From Treponema sp. Marseille-Q3903 (GTDB lineage Bacteria > Spirochaetota > Spirochaetia > Treponematales > Treponemataceae), in contig NZ_JACSEU010000001.1 in NCBI RefSeq assembly GCF_014334335.1, positions 2,140,459-2,204,458 on the forward strand: a stretch of DNA of 64,000 bases, in the 5' to 3' direction. Positions 17,415 to 25,673 of this stretch are shown one piece after another. The notes beneath the pieces were generated by a model. The model was not told where the DNA came from and searched no databases. It saw only the letters and a list, made by a program, of their open reading frames with translations. Position numbers and translations under genes: made by a program. Numbering within the stretch: position 1 is the first letter of the stretch; each line of letters starts with the position of its first letter.

Positions 17415-18011
17415 TCAATCAGTCGGATTCAAATCGCTTTTTTCACCTTTTGACACTTTTTCAACATCGTTGCTTTTGAAAGAAAAGATGTCGTACAAAG
17501 CAAGAGCAATTCCCGCAATAATATTAATAATTCCTATAATCCTTATAATCGCCTGACCTAGAGTTTTTGGAGAGAGGATGATGAGAATTACGGCAGAACC
17601 AATAAGGGCAAGGTTTTCGAGATAATATTTTTTACGGTCGATTCCTGAATCTTTAAGAAGAGAAGCGGCGTAAAAACCTGCAATTGCAGCGAGAAAAAGA
17701 TAAATGATAAGAAGCCAGAAAACCGCCGTCCATGCTGAAAATCCAAATGCAAGTGGAAAAATCACTGCCATCAACCCGACAATGATACTGACAATGCTCT
17801 TTACGAGGATTATAGTTTTATAAAAACTTGAACCGTCAAAATCGCTTCCATCGAGGATATTTCTTGTAAAGCGAATCATGTATACGCCATACGCACATGA
17901 AGCAAGCCCGAACATCCATACGACAAGCCTAACCCAAAATACAGGAAAAACTACAATAAGAATACCAATAACAGCAAGAAAAATTCCTGCATACAAATAC
18001 CATCGTTTCAT
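17415..18011 (-). CDS. DUF308/HdeD-like membrane protein
   Basis: The 198-residue protein has six probable membrane helices in three hairpins (YAGIFLAVIGILIVVFPVFWV, LVVWMFGLASCAYGVYMI, VSIIVGLMAVIFPLAFG, FWLLIIYLFLAAIAGFY, LIGSAVILIILSP, IIGIINIIAGIALALY), each with Gly/Pro patterns typical of the HdeD/DUF308 family. Some members relate to acid resistance, but the function here is unknown. ATG 18011 has GGGAGAAG six bases upstream and is preferred to the start at 18077. Confidence 0.78.
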   Translation of the reverse strand: MKRWYLYAGIFLAVIGILIVVFPVFWVRLVVWMFGLASCAYGVYMIRFTRNILDGSDFDGSSFYKTIILVKSIVSIIVGLMAVIFPLAFGFSAWTAVFWLLIIYLFLAAIAGFYAASLLKDSGIDRKKYYLENLALIGSAVILIILSPKTLGQAIIRIIGIINIIAGIALALYDIFSFKSNDVEKVSKGEKSDLNPTD

Positions 18012-18103
18012 TATCTTCTCCCATAACTTTAAAGTATATGATATATATAATATAACTGTCCCCATACATAAATTCAAGTTTTTAAAATATTTTTCTTTTT
18101 ATA

Positions 18104-18132
18104 TTGACACAAACAGTTAAAGAATATATTCT
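18104..18132 (+). promoter_or_regulatory. Promoter of the three-tRNA cluster
   Basis: TTGACA (18104-18109), 17-bp spacer, TATTCT (18127-18132), about 12 nt before tRNA-Ser(TGA). Confidence 0.6.
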
Positions 18133-18144
18133 AGTATTCACTAT

Positions 18145-18230
18145 GGAGCGATACCAAAGCGGTCGTACTGGGGCGGTCTTGAAAACCGTTGATCTTCACG
18201 GGTCCGGGGGTTCGAATCCCTCTCGCTCCG
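18145..18230 (+). tRNA. tRNA-Ser(TGA)
   Basis: An 86-nt class II tRNA: acceptor GGAGCGA/TCGCTCC, anticodon loop CTTGAAA (TGA at 18180-18182), long variable arm, T-loop GGTTCGAAT, discriminator G. Confidence 0.95.
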
Positions 18231-18238
18231 TTTCTGCT

Positions 18239-18324
18239 GGAGGTGTGGTAGAGCGGTAATACAACGGATTGCTAATCCGTCGGTTCCCCAAAGGGCCGGG
18301 CAGGTTCAACTCCTGTCGCCTCCG
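18239..18324 (+). tRNA. tRNA-Ser(GCT)
   Basis: An 86-nt class II tRNA: acceptor GGAGGTG/CGCCTCC, anticodon loop TTGCTAA (GCT at 18271-18273), long variable arm (GGTTCCCCAAAGGGCC), T-loop GGTTCAACT, discriminator G. It lies 8 nt after tRNA-Ser(TGA). Confidence 0.95.
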
Positions 18325-18372
18325 AGAACTTCTGCCACGCTACACATCAATAGTTGAAGTTTAGTTTAATAA

Positions 18373-18447
18373 GAGATTGTAGCTCAGTTGGATTAGAGCA
18401 CCACCCTGCGGAGGTGGGGGTCGCACGTTCGAATCGTGTCAGTCTCA
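18373..18447 (+). tRNA. tRNA-Arg(GCG)
   Basis: A 75-nt cloverleaf: acceptor GAGATTG/CAGTCTC, D-stem GCTC/GAGC, anticodon stem CCACC/GGTGG with loop CTGCGGA (GCG at 18408-18410), T-stem GCACG/CGTGT, discriminator A. Most bacteria read CGY with an ACG (inosine) anticodon, so GCG is unusual. Its 3' end borders the integrase remnant and is the probable attachment site of that element. Confidence 0.88.
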
Positions 18448-18452
18448 AAGAG

Positions 18453-18481
18453 AAAGCTCGTCTGTGGATGAGCTTTTTTTT
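18453..18481 (+). terminator. Terminator after tRNA cluster
   Basis: Stem AAGCTC (18454-18459) with GAGCTT (18470-18475), then a run of T to 18481. Confidence 0.75.
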
Positions 18482-18485
18482 ATGT

Positions 18486-18761
18486 CTAAATCATTGGGTT
18501 ATTAGGATTTAAGGCATTTGGTACATAGATTTCAGTGCTCCCTACCATTTTGGAACGGGCACTAAAAACCACATAAAAGACGATTTCAGTAAAAACTTCA
18601 GAAATCAGTTCAGAAAGGTCAGCCTTTTGTGGTTCTACATAATTACGATGCAGGAGTTTTTTATTTGCCCTTTTTATCTCTACTAGAATAGTTCCGGTTA
18701 TTACAATGCGGTTTTCGTTGACCCAATCAGCGGAAAGAAAGGCACAGACAAAAGCACCCAC
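18486..18761 (-). CDS. Short hypothetical ORF, doubtful
   Basis: A 91-codon frame with a GTG start and no clear ribosome site, in the gap between tRNA-Arg and the integrase. Composition is protein-like (RIVITGTILVEIKRANKKLL) but there is no recognised family. It may be a remnant of the integrated element or chance. Confidence 0.25.
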   Translation of the reverse strand: MGAFVCAFLSADWVNENRIVITGTILVEIKRANKKLLHRNYVEPQKADLSELISEVFTEIVFYVVFSARSKMVGSTEIYVPNALNPNNPMI

Positions 18762-18814
18762 ACAAAAGACAAAATTTAGGCAACAGTCATTGCAACTGTC
18801 TTTGTTGAACGTGG

Positions 18815-20005
18815 ATGCCCAGAGCTAGAGGAAACTCCAGAGATTTTACACAAGACGTATCTTCAACAAGATTAAACCTTAAAGACATTTGCGAACGCGT
18901 GAATCAGACAGAAGCTCTGGAACTCATTAACATGCTTACTGCAAAATACAACCTTCTAATTCCATCTGCAGCAAATCCAGAAATTAAATCGCAAATCACC
19001 ACTCCCACAAAAGCAGAAGAACCGGCACAAAAGAAGCGTATTGTTGTTGTTAGGAAAAAGCCTGCTGAAATTACAGAACCTGTTCTTTCCCCAGCTCCTG
19101 TTTCAAAAACAAAAACAGAGGGCATCCCGCTTTCAGACTTCCTGCTCAACTTCTGGGATTTTGAAAAATCAGAATTTATCAAACGCTATATAGCACACGG
19201 CCATAACATGACAAAACGCCATACAGACAATATGCTCAGCCTTGTTAGAAATTACTGGCAGGCATATTTTGGTGATGAAATAACAGTACAGGAACTGGAC
19301 CGCGCAACCTTGGACGATTTTTTTTACCTGAACACATAAAAGGGGCTGAAAGGCGGCACTGTAAACAAAGCTATAAACTGCGAAAGCCGTGCTTTAAGAT
19401 ACCTCTTTGAAAACAAAAAGATTGACTCAAATCCAATGGCTGGAATCGAGCGCTTTAATCCAGAAGAAGCAGAACGCGGTATTCCAACAGAATCTGAAGT
19501 ACGACAACTTCTTAATGCAGACTGGTCAAACGAAGCATACTTCCTTGCGTTTAAGCTTGGTGCATTCTGCGGTTTACGTGCCGGAGAAATCAGCGGACTT
19601 CGTGTCTGTGACCTGGATCTGGATGCAGACCTCATACATGTACGCCATAGTTGGAATGATACAGACGGTTTGAAATGCCCTAAAAATTCGGATGTTCGAG
19701 ACTTGCCAATCGACCATCGAACATTAATGCAGCTTACAAGCCTTGCAAAAGAAAATCCAAATTATAGCGATTTAAGCTATGTATTCTTCTCACCTGTAAA
19801 ACCCGAACAGCCATACTGGCCGTCATATTACGTTGACGGACTTTACGAAGCCCTTGAAAAAATCGGCATAAGTGAAGAACAGCGCAAAGAAAGAAAAATC
19901 GTATTTCACAGTTTACGACATTTCTGTGCAACAGTTCTCAGCCAGAAAACAGACTTAAAAACCGTACAGGCAGTAATGGGACACAGAACCGAATCCACAA
20001 AAGTT
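18815..20005 (+). pseudogene. Tyrosine recombinase (phage-type integrase), interrupted and truncated
   Basis: One reading frame is broken by TAA at 19337-19339. Before the stop lie a low-complexity Pro/Lys linker and the SAM-like core-binding domain (SEFIKRYIAHGHNMTKRH). After it lies the catalytic domain: LGAFCGLRAGEISGLRVCDLD (first Arg), VFHSLRHFCATVLSQ (H-x-x-R) and VMGHRTES. The frame then runs at about 20000 into antisense primase sequence, so the catalytic Tyr (expected about 10-15 residues after MGHRTE) is lost. It lies just after tRNA-Arg in the usual place for an integrase. It is inactive unless the stop is suppressed and a tail supplied. Confidence 0.85.
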
Positions 20006-20609
20006 CCAACCACATCCATATCCATACGGTATTCATTATTAGCCTCGCGAACAGCTTTAGGCTCCTCTCCAAGACCTTCCTTTCTCCACATCGCATAGCC
20101 CTGAATCAGCCAGTTCAAAATTCCTGAGTTTTCAGCAATTAGTTTTTCAGTAAGCTTTTTATCTCTTTGTTCCGGCGGAATAGTCACAGTAAATGGAATC
20201 ATTTTGATACGCCGCCAGATACCGTTATCAGCACCACGGATTTTCGGCTTATGGTTAGTCGCCATAAAAATCTTGAACGTCGGCTTAAAGCTGAAATACT
20301 CACCATAAAGAAATCTTGCCGTCAAATCATCTTCACCGGTAACTGTCTTTATCAGACTTTCGCTCATCTGCTTTCCCAGTTCAATCTCGCTGGTAGTAAC
20401 AAGCCGAGCACCTTTTAATCGTGCAAGGTCATTGCTCTGTTCAGAGTTCTTTTTCATAAATGTCTCAATCATTGTGCTGCAGGCGTAGTCACCAAATAGA
20501 TATTGAAGCACATTCAGGAATGTAGATTTACCATTTGCACCAGTTCCCCACAGAATAAAAAGACACTGCTCACTAACATCACCGCTAAGAGCATAGCCCA
20601 TAGCTTTTT
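20000..20609 (-). pseudogene. D5/P4-type phage or plasmid primase-helicase fragment
   Basis: The minus-strand frame encodes YALSGDVSEQCLFILWGTGANGKSTFLNVL (SF3 helicase Walker A), LARLKGARLVTTSEIE, FKIFMATNHKPKI and FTVTIPPEQRDKKL: the C-terminal helicase of D5/P4-like primases that replicate phages and integrative elements. The N-terminal part is missing because the end of an IS3-family element (TGAAAAAG...) begins at 20609 inside the gene. The C-terminus is missing because the frame runs into antisense integrase sequence near 20000. It is a double-ended fragment. Confidence 0.82.
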
Positions 20610-20867
20610 GAAAAAGTCAATTTTCGTATAGTTTAAAAACACCCTGAATTTAAGCAGCTGTACAAGCAACTGCTGATTTTTCCCTGTAAACTGTTGGTGG
20701 TCAGCCGCCTGGATTTACAGTTAAAATTCTTTTTCTGTTGCAATATGTCATCACGTATCTGAAGATGATTTTCTTTACCTGTTCCAGCGTCAGTTTTGCT
20801 GTATTGATTCTGTACAGCTTTTCTTTTTTCAGCGTCGCAAAGAACGATTCCATTCGTGCGTTGCCAG
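20609..20867 (-). mobile_element. IS3-family remnant (orfB 3' end and terminal repeat)
   Basis: This stretch matches the orfB-proximal end of the complete element at 30674-31945 almost base for base: terminal TGAAAAAGTCAATTTTCGTA, then the transposase C-terminal coding region on the minus strand. Similarity stops near 20867. The rest of the element is gone. The 70 nt from 20868 to 20940 show no recognisable gene. Confidence 0.8.
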
Positions 20868-20959
20868 GAAGCTCACCCCTGATTTGCAGCTTTCGGGCAA
20901 AGGATGCTAGAAGAGCTGTATTCAGAATTACAACTTAAATAATTCAAAATTTGAACAAC

Positions 20960-20988
20960 TTGTACGTTTCCATTTTATGCTATATAAT
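20960..20988 (+). promoter_or_regulatory. Promoter of the polysaccharide operon
   Basis: TTGTAC (20960-20965), 17-bp spacer, TATAAT (20983-20988). Transcription should start near 20995, giving a short leader with AGGAAG. A 13-bp palindrome, TTCAAAATTTGAA (20943-20955), lies just upstream of the -35 and could be an operator. Confidence 0.6.
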
Positions 20989-21014
20989 AGAAATACTATA
21001 TAAAATTAGGAAGA

Positions 21015-21908
21015 ATGTGTGTGAAAAAGGTTCTTATTACTGGTGCTAATTCTTATATCGGAACAAGTTTTGAAAAATATGCATCCGAAAAATATAAAGA
21101 TGAACTCGCTGTTGAAACCATAGATATGATTGATGGCAGCTGGAGACAGAAGTTTTTTTCTGCTTATGATGTTGTTTTTCATGTAGCCGGACTTGCTCAT
21201 GCGGATGTTGGAAATGTTTCTGAAGAAGTAAAAGCAAAATACTATAAAATAAATACAGACCTTGCTATTGAAACATGTAAAAAAGCAAAAAAGGATGGTG
21301 TTAAGCAGTTTGTTTTTATGTCTTCAGCAATTATCTATGGTGAATCTGCACCTTACGGAAAAACAAAACTCATAACAAAAGATACAGAACCTGCTCCTGC
21401 AAATTTTTATGGTGATAGTAAGTGGCAGGCAGATAAGGGAGTTCGAGAACTCGCATCTGATAGATTTGCTGTAACAGTTTTACGTCCACCAATGATTTAT
21501 GGAAAAGAAAGTAAAGGAAATTACCCTGTTCTTTCTAAAATGGCAAAAAAACTGCCGATATTCCCAAACGTACATAATGAGCGTTCTATGTTATACATAG
21601 AAAATCTTTGTGAATTTCTATGTCAGGTTATGATTTTGGGAAAAGATGGTGTTTTTTTGCCACAGAATGCAGAGTACAGTAGCACCAGTGAAATTGTAAA
21701 AATAATAGCTAATGTACGAGGACATAAAATTATTGTAAGTAGAGCCTTTAGCTGGATTATTTCAATTACTTCACATATTCCTGGAAAAATAAGAAACCTT
21801 ACAAATAAAGCATTTGGAAATTTGTCCTATGATTTAGAAATGAGTAAATATGACTTTAATTACCAACTTGTAAGCATTGAAGAATCCATAAAAAGGACGG
21901 AATCATAA
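21015..21908 (+). CDS. NAD-dependent epimerase/dehydratase (extended SDR)
   Basis: This protein of about 297 residues has the Rossmann NAD site ITGANSYIG, FVFMSSAIIYG, the catalytic YGDSKW (Y-x-x-K type) and VTVLRPPMIYG. It resembles UDP-sugar 4-epimerases/reductases of capsule and EPS loci. Sequence alone does not give the substrate; UDP-N-acetylhexosamine or dTDP-4-keto sugars are likely. AGGAAG lies so close to ATG 21015 that GTG 21021 (MKKVLITG) may be the real start. Its stop overlaps the next start (TAATG), so it is the first gene of the EPS operon. Confidence 0.87.
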   Translation: MCVKKVLITGANSYIGTSFEKYASEKYKDELAVETIDMIDGSWRQKFFSAYDVVFHVAGLAHADVGNVSEEVKAKYYKINTDLAIETCKKAKKDGVKQFVFMSSAIIYGESAPYGKTKLITKDTEPAPANFYGDSKWQADKGVRELASDRFAVTVLRPPMIYGKESKGNYPVLSKMAKKLPIFPNVHNERSMLYIENLCEFLCQVMILGKDGVFLPQNAEYSSTSEIVKIIANVRGHKIIVSRAFSWIISITSHIPGKIRNLTNKAFGNLSYDLEMSKYDFNYQLVSIEESIKRTES

Positions 21909-23032
21909 TGAAAAAGGCTCTAATGCTTGCATCGGTTGCATCAATGATAGATCAATTTAATATCCCGAATATTAAGCTTCTTCAGGAGCTTGGCTATAAT
22001 GTTGATGTTGTTGCAGATTATACTAATCCTGGAAATATTTCTAAGGAACGCTCGGAAGATTTAAAGCATCGACTTAATGGAATGGGTGCAAAGTCAATTG
22101 ATATTCCAGTACCTCGTTCTATAAATCCTTTTGTTGTAGGTAAAGCTTACAAGCTTGTAAAGAAATTAATTACTACAGAGCATTACGATTTAATTCATTG
22201 TCATAGCCCGATTGGTGGTGCTATAACTCGAATAGCTGCAAAAAAAGAAAGAAAAAATGGAACTAAAGTTATTTATACTGCACATGGATTCCATTTTTAT
22301 TCAGGAGCACCTCTCAAAAATTGGCTTGTTTACTATCCTATAGAAAAAGTTTTAAGTAAATATACAGATATTCTTATTACTATCAATAAAGAAGATTACA
22401 AAAGAGCAACTGATAAGTTTAGGGCGAAAAAAACGGTATATGTACCAGGTATCGGAGTTAATACAGAGAAATTTGAGACTACATATAATGGAAAGAAAGT
22501 ACGAGAAGAACTTGGGATTTCCAATTCTGATACAATGCTTCTTTCTGTCGGTGAGTTAAATGGTAATAAAAATCATGAAATTGTTATAAAAGCTTTGGCA
22601 AAACTTCTGGAAAAGCCATATTACGTTATTGTTGGTAAAGGAATAAAAGAAACTTATCTTAAAAAATTAATAAAAGAACTTGGCTTAGAAAAGTATGTAA
22701 TTTTAGCTGGCTTTCATGAAAATGTTCCAGATTTTTATGATGCAGCAGACGCATATGTTTTTCCTTCTTTTAGGGAAGGATTATCTGTTGCTCTTATGGA
22801 AGCAATGGCAAGCGGCTTGCCTGTAGCATGCAGTAAGATTAGAGGAAATACAGACCTCATTGATGAAAACGGCGGTTTCTTTTTTGAACCTGGAAATGTC
22901 GATTCAGTTTCAGAAAGTTTGGAAAAGATATTAAAGGCTGATAAAAAAGCAATGGGAAATTATAATCTTGAAAAGATTAAAAACTTTGACTTGTCAGTTG
23001 TAAGTAATGCAATGAATGAAATATATTGGTGA
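21908..23032 (+). CDS. Glycosyltransferase family 4
   Basis: The 374-residue GT-B enzyme has an N-terminal acceptor domain (IHCHSPIGGAITRIAAKK, TAHGFHFYSGAPL) and a C-terminal donor domain (GELNGNKNHEIVIKAL, YVFPSFREGLSVALMEAMASGLPVACSKIRGN), with Glu residues of the E-x7-E motif. It should add a sugar from an NDP donor to the lipid-linked polysaccharide repeat on the cytoplasmic face. It is close to EpsD/CapM-type transferases. The decayed copy just downstream is a relative. Confidence 0.9.
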   Translation: MKKALMLASVASMIDQFNIPNIKLLQELGYNVDVVADYTNPGNISKERSEDLKHRLNGMGAKSIDIPVPRSINPFVVGKAYKLVKKLITTEHYDLIHCHSPIGGAITRIAAKKERKNGTKVIYTAHGFHFYSGAPLKNWLVYYPIEKVLSKYTDILITINKEDYKRATDKFRAKKTVYVPGIGVNTEKFETTYNGKKVREELGISNSDTMLLSVGELNGNKNHEIVIKALAKLLEKPYYVIVGKGIKETYLKKLIKELGLEKYVILAGFHENVPDFYDAADAYVFPSFREGLSVALMEAMASGLPVACSKIRGNTDLIDENGGFFFEPGNVDSVSESLEKILKADKKAMGNYNLEKIKNFDLSVVSNAMNEIYW

Positions 23033-23037
23033 GGGGG

Positions 23038-23605
23038 ACATAACTAAAGAAAATTGTCAGCAGAGCATTAAAAAGAGGTGAACTTGGTATACCAATAAAC
23101 GCTAAAGTAATACTTTCTTTTGGAGACCTATCTGTAAGAAAAAATCATAAGTTTGTTATTAAAGATTTTAATGAGATAAATACACCTGATGTTTATTATA
23201 TTATTGTGGGGAAAGGAATATTAAAAGAATAACTTGAGGAAATGATGCAACTAATAGATTAATATTACCAGGATGCAGAACTGATATTGCAGAGATTTTG
23301 CAGGCATCAGATTTATTTATTTTTCCAAGCATATAGGAAAGTTTACCAGTTGCCTTATTATGGGGGCAATGACCAGAGTGTTGCCTTATGCTTGCAGCAG
23401 AATACGAGGGAATTCTGATTTTATTGAAGATGTAATTTGGATGTTTACTTATAATTCAGAGAACAATGCAAAGAAATTAGTAGGGAGATATATTAAAATT
23501 AACGATTTGTTTGATATAAGCAGAAAAAATATAAATAAGATGAGAGATTTTAGTATTAGTACAGTAAATGAACAGATGAAAGCTATTTATAGACTAATGA
23601 CTTAG
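23038..23605 (+). pseudogene. Decayed glycosyltransferase family 4 gene
   Basis: Translated pieces in several frames match the C-terminal half of the preceding enzyme: ILSFGDLSVRKNHKFVIK, YIIVGKGILKE, ASDLFIFPS, ACSRIRGNSDFIED and a helical end (NEQMKAIYRLMT). Stops and frameshifts separate them, for example TAA after GKGILKE and TAG after FIFPSI. The N-terminal half is missing. It probably arose from a tandem duplication or recombination between loci. Confidence 0.8.
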
Positions 23606-23614
23606 GAGATTACC

Positions 23615-24532
23615 TTGAATAATAATGAAATTTGTATAATTCGAGCAAAATTAAAGAAGGATTACGTTTATGATGCCATATCTCATTATGGCTATTGTAT
23701 TCACACCCCATACAGGGGAAATAGATTGTTCTTTCGTATTATTAGAGAAATCTGGTTCAGAGCAAATTTACCTGGAAAGAGTATTTGGTTTAAATACAAA
23801 AAAGCAGATATGCCATTTAAGTTTATAATTCTTTTTGATCCTCTTATAAGACAAGATTATATTGAATGGGTACATAAGAAATATCCAGAAAGTAAAATGG
23901 TTCTTTCTTATGAAAACCGTGCTGACAAGACTATAAACCCAGAAACAGTTCCTTTATATGTTGAAAAATGGTCATATGACAAAGATGATTGCAACAGATA
24001 CGGAATGAAATGGAGTGGACCATTATTCTTTATGGAATATAAAAGAAAAAGGAGTCAAACCCCTAAATATGATGTTCTTTATGTTGGAAGAGATAAAGGG
24101 CGAGCGGAAAAACTTTTAGAATTAGAAAAAGAATTTAATAAACAAGGTCTTAAAACATGCTTTCATATTTGTGCAGACAGACAGTATTTACGTTTTAAGA
24201 AGAGATTCTATAAACCTGTCTTAGATTATGATGATTACCTGGATTTACTTGTGGAATCTAAGGCTATTCTTAATATAATACCTGATGGACAAACAAGTGT
24301 AACACAAAGAGAAATGGAAGCCGCTTTTGATGGAATAAAATGCATAACAAATAATAAAGGAATAAAACAATTTTCTTTATATGATAAGAGTATATTTTTT
24401 ATACTAGGTGAAGATAGCATTAGTAATTTAGCAAAATTTATTAATTCAGAAATAAAAATTTTTGATAACGAATCTTTAGCAAAATATGATTTTACTCAAA
24501 TAATAAAACAATTTATAAAAGGTGTTTGCTAA
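23615..24532 (+). CDS. Glycosyltransferase-like protein of the EPS locus
   Basis: The 305-residue protein starts at TTG 23615 with AGGAG seven bases upstream. It has KYDVLYVGRDKGRAEKLLELEKEF, then TCFHICADRQYLRF and ILNIIPDGQTSVTQREMEAAFDGIKCITNN, a layout like the C-terminal donor domain of GT-B enzymes in CgeB or Eps-type families. The N-terminal domain is short. Substrate unknown. It overlaps or abuts the next gene. Confidence 0.7.
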   Translation: MNNNEICIIRAKLKKDYVYDAISHYGYCIHTPYRGNRLFFRIIREIWFRANLPGKSIWFKYKKADMPFKFIILFDPLIRQDYIEWVHKKYPESKMVLSYENRADKTINPETVPLYVEKWSYDKDDCNRYGMKWSGPLFFMEYKRKRSQTPKYDVLYVGRDKGRAEKLLELEKEFNKQGLKTCFHICADRQYLRFKKRFYKPVLDYDDYLDLLVESKAILNIIPDGQTSVTQREMEAAFDGIKCITNNKGIKQFSLYDKSIFFILGEDSISNLAKFINSEIKIFDNESLAKYDFTQIIKQFIKGVC

Positions 24533-24533
24533 A

Positions 24534-25649
24534 ATGGCAGTATTATTCTTAATCATATTATTTCTAACAGCCCTTTTATTCCCAAAATCTAAATTTGTTT
24601 ATATAACAATGCTTATTTATATGTGGATTGTATTTTCTTTTAATATTGGTGCCCCAGATCGAAATATGTATGAATGGATTTACAATGAAAATATTGCCAG
24701 TGCATTTGAACCTGTTTTTACATTTTTAATGTTTATATCTAGAACGTTTAATTTTGGGTATGTAGGGTTTCGCATGCTTGTGGCTGCAATATATTTATTA
24801 TTTTTACATTTAACATATAAAAATGTTGAACAGTATAAGACTATGGCATTATCAATTTACATGATTTCACCTTTTCCTTGGCAAGTCTCAGGAATTAGAG
24901 CTGCATTAGCTTGTACTATCGTTATGTATGCTATTTCTTTTTTGGTAATAAATCCTAAAGAAAACAGACTTAAATTTTTGTTTTTTTTAATAATGGGAAC
25001 TCTTGTACATTATTCTTCTATACTTTTCATTATTTTATTATTTCCGAAGAAGAGGTCTTCAACAACAAGAATTATAATATTTACTATTATCGCAATTTTG
25101 GTGACATTTTTATTCTTAAACTCAACAATTTTATTCACAATAGTATCTATGGTAACAGATAGAGAAAAAATTATAGTATGGCTAAAAGGTGGTAAAAATA
25201 TTGAAGGATTTCCTAATTGGAAAGGTTTTACAGCCGAATTAATTTTATTGATTGGAAATTTATATTTTACAAAAAGAGCTAAAGATATTATTGCCAGATA
25301 TGATATTAATGGAGCAAAGACAATAATTGCTAAATATATATTTGACATAAATATAATTTCAATTTTATTTATACCTTTTCTAAGGATCAATGATACTTAT
25401 ACAAGATTACTTTTGATAATGCATGGAATCAATATTTTTTCATATACAATGGCAGCTTTTGCTTTACAAGAAAAAAAACTTCAAAATATCGAAAGGAAAC
25501 AGCCTTTTGTTTCTAAACCAAGAGTTGTATTTAATAAATTCGCATTAATTATACCGCTTTGGTCATATTTTATTGCAATTTACCAAAATCTTCCTTTTAG
25601 GGGGACTTCAATGTCAGTGCTTGAATTTTTAAATAAAGTACAGTTTTGA
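24534..25649 (+). CDS. EpsG-family membrane protein, probable polysaccharide polymerase
   Basis: This protein of about 371 residues has 9-10 membrane helices. Features of EpsG/Wzy-like polymerases are visible: DRNMYEWIY in an outside loop after helix 2, SGIRAALACTIVMYAI (conserved Arg in the membrane) and LVHYSSILFIILL (His-x-Ser). These proteins join lipid-linked repeat units into chains on the outer face of the inner membrane. ATG 24534 is preferred to GTG 24522, which overlaps the preceding stop; AAAGG lies upstream. Confidence 0.83.
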   Translation: MAVLFLIILFLTALLFPKSKFVYITMLIYMWIVFSFNIGAPDRNMYEWIYNENIASAFEPVFTFLMFISRTFNFGYVGFRMLVAAIYLLFLHLTYKNVEQYKTMALSIYMISPFPWQVSGIRAALACTIVMYAISFLVINPKENRLKFLFFLIMGTLVHYSSILFIILLFPKKRSSTTRIIIFTIIAILVTFLFLNSTILFTIVSMVTDREKIIVWLKGGKNIEGFPNWKGFTAELILLIGNLYFTKRAKDIIARYDINGAKTIIAKYIFDINIISILFIPFLRINDTYTRLLLIMHGINIFSYTMAAFALQEKKLQNIERKQPFVSKPRVVFNKFALIIPLWSYFIAIYQNLPFRGTSMSVLEFLNKVQF

Positions 25650-25673
25650 TAAATTTAAAAGGTTAATACAACA

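Noticed and set aside
18447-20940. An attR copy of the tRNA-Arg 3' end within the element
   Set aside because: I could not find a second copy of the T-arm/acceptor sequence in this stretch; the distal end seems to have been lost.
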